A stretch of 64,000 nucleotides of DNA from Krasilnikovozyma curviuscula (Eukaryota > Basidiomycota > Tremellomycetes > Cystofilobasidiales > Mrakiaceae), in NCBI GenBank assembly GCA_014825775.1, contig MVAQ01000114.1:1-64000 (forward strand). Reading direction: 5' to 3'. Below the pieces are notes generated by a model. The model worked only from the letters and a program-made list of their open reading frames with translations. It was not told where the DNA came from and did not search any database. This document shows, piece after piece, positions 58,112-64,000 of this stretch. How positions within the stretch are numbered: the first letter of the stretch is position 1; every line of letters starts with the position of its first letter. The translations under genes and the position numbers were made by a program.

Positions 58112-58508
58112 AGGACCATGGATATATTATGACCTGTGCTGGTTTGAGGGAGCTTGTATGAAAGGGTCGGGTCAGTTCGAGTGAAACGAGAAAGTAGTAC
58201 CGGACAGCAAATCGGGATTTACCCTGCAATTGCATGACGAGAATGTCGTTAGCAGCTGAGCCCCAGCGTACGCACCAGATTCCTGGGGCAACTGATATTC
58301 TTAACTCTTCGAAATCGCAATTACGTAGCCGTTTGTTACATATATCACGTATAGCACGCTGGTTCTCAGTCCTTGGTAGAAAGTAGGATGCTTTGAAGCG
58401 TTGGTAGAAGAAACACATGGGAAACTTGGCAGCGCTCTTGCGCTCAGATCTTGTAGAAGGGATGTAAACCAAACATATTGGATAAGGTAGCAAAAGCACC
58501 ATCTAAAC
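58112..58508. other. Intergenic region
   Basis: About 400 nt between the Zn2Cys6 start and the SER1 stop. Contains the regulator's promoter. Minus-strand frames here have no domain. No gene is seen. Confidence 0.45.
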
Positions 58509-59989
58509 CTAAATCTCCTTAGCCACAAATTCCTCGATCCAGGCAGTAAGCGCAGTGACATTGTCCAGAGTGACAGCGTTATATAACGAGGCGCGAATAC
58601 CTGTGAAAGCCGGGCAGAGCAAGACAAAAGAGCAAACAACCAACAAAGTAAGTTCCTTTCTTAAGACACCGGGTTTATACATTTTAAAAATGAACCAGAA
58701 AAGACCTTCACTCACCTCCGACGCTTCTGTGTCCCTTAAGCTGGCGCAACCCTTTAGCCTCCGCACCTTCCAAAAACCTCTTCTCCGCGCCATCCTTGCC
58801 AACAACGAGCCATACCACGTTCATCCAACTCCTCGCGCCCTTCTCAATCTTTAGCTCAAACACACCTTTCTTCGCACCTTCCTCCAGTGCAGAATACAGC
58901 TTCTCCGCCTTAATTTTGTTCTCGTTCCTCTTGACCTCGAGGCCGCCCTTCGCTATCAAGCCTTTGAGGACAAGGGAGGAAATGTAAATAGGGAAGACGG
59001 GTGGGGTATTGTAGAGAGATTTCGAATCTGCCAGCGTCTTGAGCTCGAACAGCTGGGGTACAGGGATCGTCTTTGTTGGGTCGGATTTTGAAGTGTCGAC
59101 AAGAATGTCTTCGCGCGCAATGATGATTGTCAGTCCTGCGGGTGACAAGTTCTTCTGAGCTCCAGCATAGATCAGAGAGTACTTCTCGATGTGTTGAATT
59201 GGTCGCGAGAGGAAGGAAGAGGAGAAGTCGGCGACCAAGGGTGTTCCCTCGGGTACCAAATCTAGAGGGAAAGCGTCGGCCTCGTTCTGGAATTCAGGGA
59301 ACTGGACACCGTTGACAGTTTCGTTCTCGCAGTAGTAGACGAAAGCAGCTTCACCAGGTGGAGAGAACTTGTAGTCTTCTCGCTTCGGCAAGTTTGTGTA
59401 TCCGTTCGACTTGGTGGAGGCGACAACGTTGACGGTACCGTATCCGCCTGGAGTAGCCAGACGAGTAGCCTCAGCAGAAGCCTTCGAAGACCAAGTTCCA
59501 GTAACGATGTAATCCATTTTTGGTGGGTATGAAGCAGATGGGTGAAGCTGAGAGTGGGAGGAGAGGAGGTTGAGAACAGTTGATGAGAATTGGGTCGTAC
59601 CTCCTCCCTGGGTGAAAAGGATGTGGTGTGTCTTTGGAACACCTAGCAAGCTCCTGATTGAAGCTGCGGAAATGATATCAGAAAGCGAATGGGTCAGAAA
59701 TCCATTTCGACGAGGAAATGCCATCAGAATTTTCTTTCCCTCTCACCTTCAGCTTCCTTCACGACGGCATCAAATTCTTTTCCTCTGTGACTGACTTCAC
59801 AGATTCCAATACCAGTGCCAGCAAAGTCCAAGAGAGCACCTTGTGCTTCCTGTCCCAACGACAAAACAATCTAATCAGTTCCGCTTTTTCTGCTTCTGCC
59901 AGAGCTAAGATGCTCACTAAGATAGCCTCCGTGGGTAGAGGGGAAGGCCCAGCTCCAAAATTATGAGTTTTGCTCCGAAGTTCAGACAT
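58509..59989 (-). CDS. SER1: Phosphoserine aminotransferase
   Basis: The ATG at 59989 starts MSELRSKTHNFGAGPSPLPTEAI, the family N-terminus (FGAGPS-LP). Later motifs are GALLDFAGTGIGICEVSHRGKEFD, LGVPKTHHILFTQGGGTTQFSS (QGG(A)TxQF cofactor loop), GTWSSKASAEA, FVYYCENETVNGVQFP, LVADFSSSFLSRPI and the Schiff-base lysine in SLIYAGAQKNLSPAGLTI. The C-terminus ends GIRASLYNAVTLDNV, AWIEEFVAKEI, TAA 58509. It makes phosphoserine from 3-phosphohydroxypyruvate and glutamate in serine synthesis. Length (about 400) fits. Four introns. Confidence 0.95.
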
Positions 59990-60339
59990 GATTGGTTTGC
60001 AGGATGTAGTTCAGATTCATTTGTTGATCTTTTTATTCTTGAGTCTGCGACGAGTCACTTTTGTCCTAGTGGCGCCATCATTCCGAATACAACTCATCGA
60101 CTCAGCCTTGCGTGCTTCGTGAGAGATGACTTGGGAAATGAGAGTCGAGATAAGATATCAGATCAGAGAAGGAAGCATATTGAAAGGACGACAAGTAAAA
60201 AAGAGACAAAATGCCAAAACTGGCCAATGTCCCACAATGAGAAAGAATAGCCAGGAATTAACTATACACAACGGTGTGAGAGAGGGAGTAAATCTACCAT
60301 ACGCTAGTCCACAAAGAGGGAAAATCAAGGCCAAACGCC
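59990..60339. other. Intergenic region upstream of SER1
   Basis: About 350 nt between two minus-strand genes. It contains the SER1 promoter and the HSF trailer, with an A-rich run near 60190-60245. No gene is seen. Confidence 0.45.
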
Positions 60340-63269
60340 CTACTTTCCAGCCCTCGCTTTCCTAGCGTTGTTGACAGCCATGGCGTTCTTCTTCCCAGTA
60401 ACGCCCCCGTTGGGCTTACGTGCGTTCTTGGGTTTAAGGTACTTGAGGAGATCAGGACGGGATCGTTTGAAGTACGGATCTATTTGTCAAATGACGAGGG
60501 GAGTCAGGTCCTCTGTCCATCCGAGAGTATCGAACAATAAATTAATCTTAATACTCACGAGTAAATCCTGAAGCAGCAACCATTGGGCCATGTCCATGTT
60601 CGTCCTGCTGCTGCCCACCGTGGTGTTCGTCATGGTGTCCGCTATTGTTCATGTATTGGTGCTGCTGATCCATGACGGAGTGTCCCCCGCCGTAGTGGGG
60701 TGGGCTCGGGCTCTCACTGGGACCTGAGCTGTAAGATGGCTCGCCGAGATGATGGTGTCCGTCGAGATGGTGCTCTTGATGGCCAGGAACGATGGATGTT
60801 GATGTCTCAGGATCAGCCATATCCTGTGAAGGAAGGAAGAGATTAGAGATGGACTTCGTAGTGGTGACAGAGGCCGAGCATAGGCTTACCAAGAGTCTTA
60901 TTGTAGAAACACGTTGGCTATTGGAAATTGAGAGGTCTAATCAGTATCTAGTGCCTTCGAGAAGAGGTTGGAATGAAGACCCACAAAGAATACAAATTTA
61001 ATTGACGAACAAACGAAGCGACATTCGAGTGCCTGAAGAATCGCGGCAGGACATTGATGGCGAACTCGTTTCCATTCATCAAGATGAAAGAATCTCCATC
61101 TTTGGACCAACGGAGGTATCTGCACCGAGATGAGCAGAGCACTAATTAGATTTCGCGACGAGACATTGCGTCAGGTTGATTACTCACCTTTGGTACTCGC
61201 TGTGAGTCAAGAGATGCCAAAGCTATAAAATGGATCCAAGTAGAATACTCTGGTCAATCGACCATGCTTGAGGCTGAATAGAGACTGAATAGAAGTGAAA
61301 CGCACCTTGGAAACAAAAGCAGTTTGTTCTCCATCCGACTCAGTCCCATCAGGAGCACCAGAAACATGCTGCTGCTGCATCTGTGGTGGAGGTGGTGGTG
61401 GCTGATGATGCATATAACCACCAGCTAAACCAGAGCTGAGCATGTCCGGCGAGGTACTCCCCCTGAAACCACCGTCGATCGCATCGCCGACCGTCTGAGG
61501 ACGGTTCCAACCGTCTCCAAACGCGCCCGATAAGGGTTCCTCCGTCTTGAGATGGATGCCGTCGTCTGGGCTCTGAGCGACATCCCGCACGTCGCGGAGG
61601 CTGACGGTGTTCTGCTGCTGCGACGGCTGTTGCTGCTGTGTGCCGGTGGTATTAGAGCTCGCGGAGGAGAGGCACGCCTTTTCGTAAGCACCCAGGTCCT
61701 CGATGTCGAGCATCATTGCGCCATTCAACGCGGGGTTTCTCATTCCTGGGGCATGGGACGGGTTGAGCGTAGCGTCGAACCCTGATGGGGAGGGCAAGCC
61801 GGAGTGGGTTGAGGCGGTGGATGAGGAGGAGGCTCCGTATGATGTGTTTCGGACATTGGAGTGGTCGTATGAAGACTTGAAGGATATGGGATGTTGAGTG
61901 TACGATGAAGAGGAGGTTGGTTGTTGCTGCTGTGAGTTAGAAGGAGCCGCGTTGACGAATTGCGATGGCTGATGGAGCAGTTGTTGTGGGTAGCGTTGAG
62001 AGGGTTCAGACTGTTGTTCAGTTGGGGAAGTGACTCTGGGGAAATAGTTCTCTTGGGTGAAGGTGTGATGCTGTTGTGGGACTTGAGATCTGGCTCTTGG
62101 TGAGATCGAAGGAGCTCGGGTCGAAGCGGCGTGAGCAGCCTGCCTGGAGTGCATCTCAGCACAGTTAGATGGACTAGGCTTGAACTCTAAGCTACCTTGT
62201 TGTTGGTGAGAACTGGTGTTTCGAGAACTTTGAGTGCCTCTTACGTCGTAGCCGCTGTAAGGCGATGCGACGTTGGGCATCGTGACACCATTTCTTGGTC
62301 GGAACGCGACCTGTTGGGTCTGGGTGTTGTCACCGTATGATGATGGAGCATTGTACTCTACAGGAGAGAAGGTCCCAAAGGGTGCTAGGAGTGGACACTG
62401 CATAAGATACGAAGGAGCACATGCAGCGCCAGACACAGGGGAAGATGATATATAAAAAAAGCGAGCGTAAGTATATCGCTCTGATTTAGACAACAACGTT
62501 GATAGAATGCATTACTCACAGTTGTAGCAGTGTAAGGGCACTATGTGATAAACGCAGGGAGAGCATAAAAGAAACAGGTTAGTAAGACTCGACCTAACTT
62601 GCTGCGAAAAAATAACAGCATTCGATCTCCGCTGAACAGGAGACATCTATTACAGGGTGAAGAGGCAAAGACACCTATCGTAATAAGTACAGAAGACAAA
62701 AGGTAACTCACCTGTGGTTCATCCGACCAGTCGCGAGCAGGAGGTATGGGCGGCGGGAGAGATGGACGAGCGGCAGAAGACAAGTCGTTATCGTCGTCCG
62801 ACACGACGGGTTTCGCAGATTCGTTAAGGGGGGACGGTTTGAAGGCGTTGGAGAAGGATGGAAAGGGTTTCCGAGTAACCGGCAAGGATATTGAGCGTGT
62901 CAATGGCGGCGGTGAGGAAGTTGGGGTGGTCGAAGATGGCGTTGGATGATTTGGCGGCGCGGTTGTGGAGGGTGAAGATCCCAGCAGGTTGATAGAATCA
63001 AACAGCGGTTGTCGGACGTTGGTCGAGGTGTTTGAATCAGGAGTATGTTTGGGCAATGAGGGCAGTAGGATCGGTTTGAGAGCAGCGTCGACGGTCGTGT
63101 GTTCCGTTGAAGGGGCAGCAGCAGCAGCGCCAGCGGCGGCAGCAGGAGTAGAATTAGGTTCGACGTCGAACATGGACAGGTCAAAGTCGATGTCGAGCGT
63201 CGCAGGGAAGGCAGAAGAGGGTAGTTCGAGAGTCACAGGGAGATATCGAGGGAAGGAAGACGTCGACAT
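60340..63269 (-). CDS. HSF-type transcription factor with C-terminal DNA-binding domain
   Basis: The ATG at 63269 starts MSTSSFPRYLPVTLELP. Exons encode some 500 residues of Ser/Pro/Gln-rich disordered sequence (poly-Gln near 61610-61640 and 61920-61930, poly-Pro near 61385-61400). The last exons hold an HSF-type winged helix: TAFVSKLWHLLTHSEYQRYL, RWSKDGDSFILMNGNEFAINVLP, RFFRHSNVASFVRQLNLYSFQRV (recognition helix). Then comes an 86-residue His-rich insert (15 His), and the domain finishes with FTHPYFKRSRPDLLKYLKPKN. It ends in a basic tail (NNARKARAGK), TAG 60340-60342. HSF proteins bind nGAAn elements. Oddly, the domain is at the C-terminus, there is no coiled-coil trimer region after it, and the wing is interrupted. 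The role may differ from the main heat-shock factor. Confidence 0.85.
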
Positions 63270-64000
63270 TTTTGGGTGAAAGAGGGAAGAAGAGATAAAA
63301 CAGCGGGAATGAGTGATGAGTCGAGATAGAAAACACTCGAAGAGTAGTGAAATCCAACGCAATAAACTCACAACACAGTCTGACATGGTGTTGGAATATA
63401 CTTGCAACTTCGGGTGGTGGTTCGAAGGATTAGGAAGAGAGGGCAAAGCGAATTTTCGACCCTTTTTATCGAATAGCGATAAATACAAATGCTGGGTTTC
63501 GAAATTTCGAATCTCCGCCCGTGGCTTGATTCGACCAAAGTGATGAGACGGAATGGGCTTAGCGCCTGCCCTAACGTCTCAGAGGTAACAGGGAGATGCA
63601 GATACACCGTTTGGGCGTTCAGAAGCTGTCAAAGCGAAAGAAAACAAACACGAAAGACCATTTTTAATTTACGGGGGCTGATATGGCTTTTACGCCACCA
63701 CACTCAGAACGCCAGCAATTCGGTTCAGAAAGTTAAGTACTTCATTCCAGCAACCCAGTAGATGAACTACATAAGGAGTACAGGTCGCTTTGAGATGGAG
63801 GGCAAGCTGTAGAAGCACCCAGAGTGCTGAGACACCTCGCCGAGCTCGCGGCCGTCCACACGGCGCAACGGACGAGTCTTCTGGTTCTGGGCCCTCGAAA
63901 CTATCGCGGTGGGCGACCTGGCTGACTTGAGCAGTGCTCGTGCTTTTCCTTCAATATGCGGTCATGCTGAAAGTGAGCACGATGAGATAACGTCTGGGTG
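63270..64000. other. Unresolved right-hand end of the window
   Basis: About 730 nt with the HSF promoter and perhaps the edge of another gene. On the minus strand a frame from about 63952 down to a TAG at 63767 is open (RALLKSARSPTAIVSRAQNQ onward, about 60 residues) but has no ATG; it could be the last exon of a gene that begins beyond the window, or chance. Nothing else is recognisable. Confidence 0.35.

Noticed and set aside
60126..60365. Plus-strand basic frame downstream of the HSF gene
   Set aside because: AT-rich trailer/promoter sequence with no start context or domain.

Overview
The window is a gene-dense piece of an intron-rich fungal nuclear genome, almost certainly from a basidiomycete. 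Genes are split by many short introns (about 40-100 nt, GT...AG, a pyrimidine tract before AG). Recognisable products include LIS1/PAC1, TIM54, STRAP, an HYPK-like protein, a Tra2-like splicing factor, SER1, Zn2Cys6 and C2H2/fungal_trans regulators, a CFEM protein and a GPI-type aspartic protease. I cannot fix the order from sequence alone; a tremellomycete or pucciniomycete yeast fits best. I saw no tRNA, rRNA, CRISPR array or intact transposon.

Layout. 0-3.5 kb: 5' end of a minus-strand gene cut by the window edge, a 1.5 kb intergenic stretch, then a conserved fungal nuclear-type protein. 3.5-8.5 kb: a long acidic protein with RAD51AP1-like end motifs, a doubtful tiny gene, and TIM54. 8.9-14.4 kb: an MFS carrier and an F-box/LRR-type protein. 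14.6-25 kb: accessory-looking group of C2H2/fungal_trans factor, HSL-family esterase, class-III aminotransferase and UNC93-type transporter, followed by a decayed, inverted copy of the aminotransferase end. 25-29 kb: aspartic protease and VanZ-like membrane protein. 29-34 kb: PAC1/LIS1 and a BTB protein. 33.9-35.7 kb: apparently gene-free. 35.7-39.3 kb: two divergent short-chain dehydrogenases, one a peroxisomal 2,4-dienoyl-CoA reductase ending in SKL. 39.8-50 kb: CFEM membrane protein, STRAP, HYPK-like, Tra2-like, TMEM135-like and a family-16 methyltransferase. 50-55 kb: two unrecognised genes, a GNAT-like protein and an amidohydrolase-like protein. 55-60 kb: Zn2Cys6 regulator and phosphoserine aminotransferase. 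60-63.3 kb: an HSF-type protein whose DNA-binding domain lies at the C-terminus and is interrupted by a His-rich insert. The last 0.7 kb is unresolved.

Most genes are unrelated housekeeping neighbours. The only stretch that looks like a co-functioning set is 14.6-25 kb (regulator, hydrolase, PLP enzyme, transporter); that it is a metabolic cluster is inference. Exon joins were worked out by eye from splice motifs and frame; where a join or start is uncertain the entry says so. Gene spans run from start codon to stop codon and include introns.
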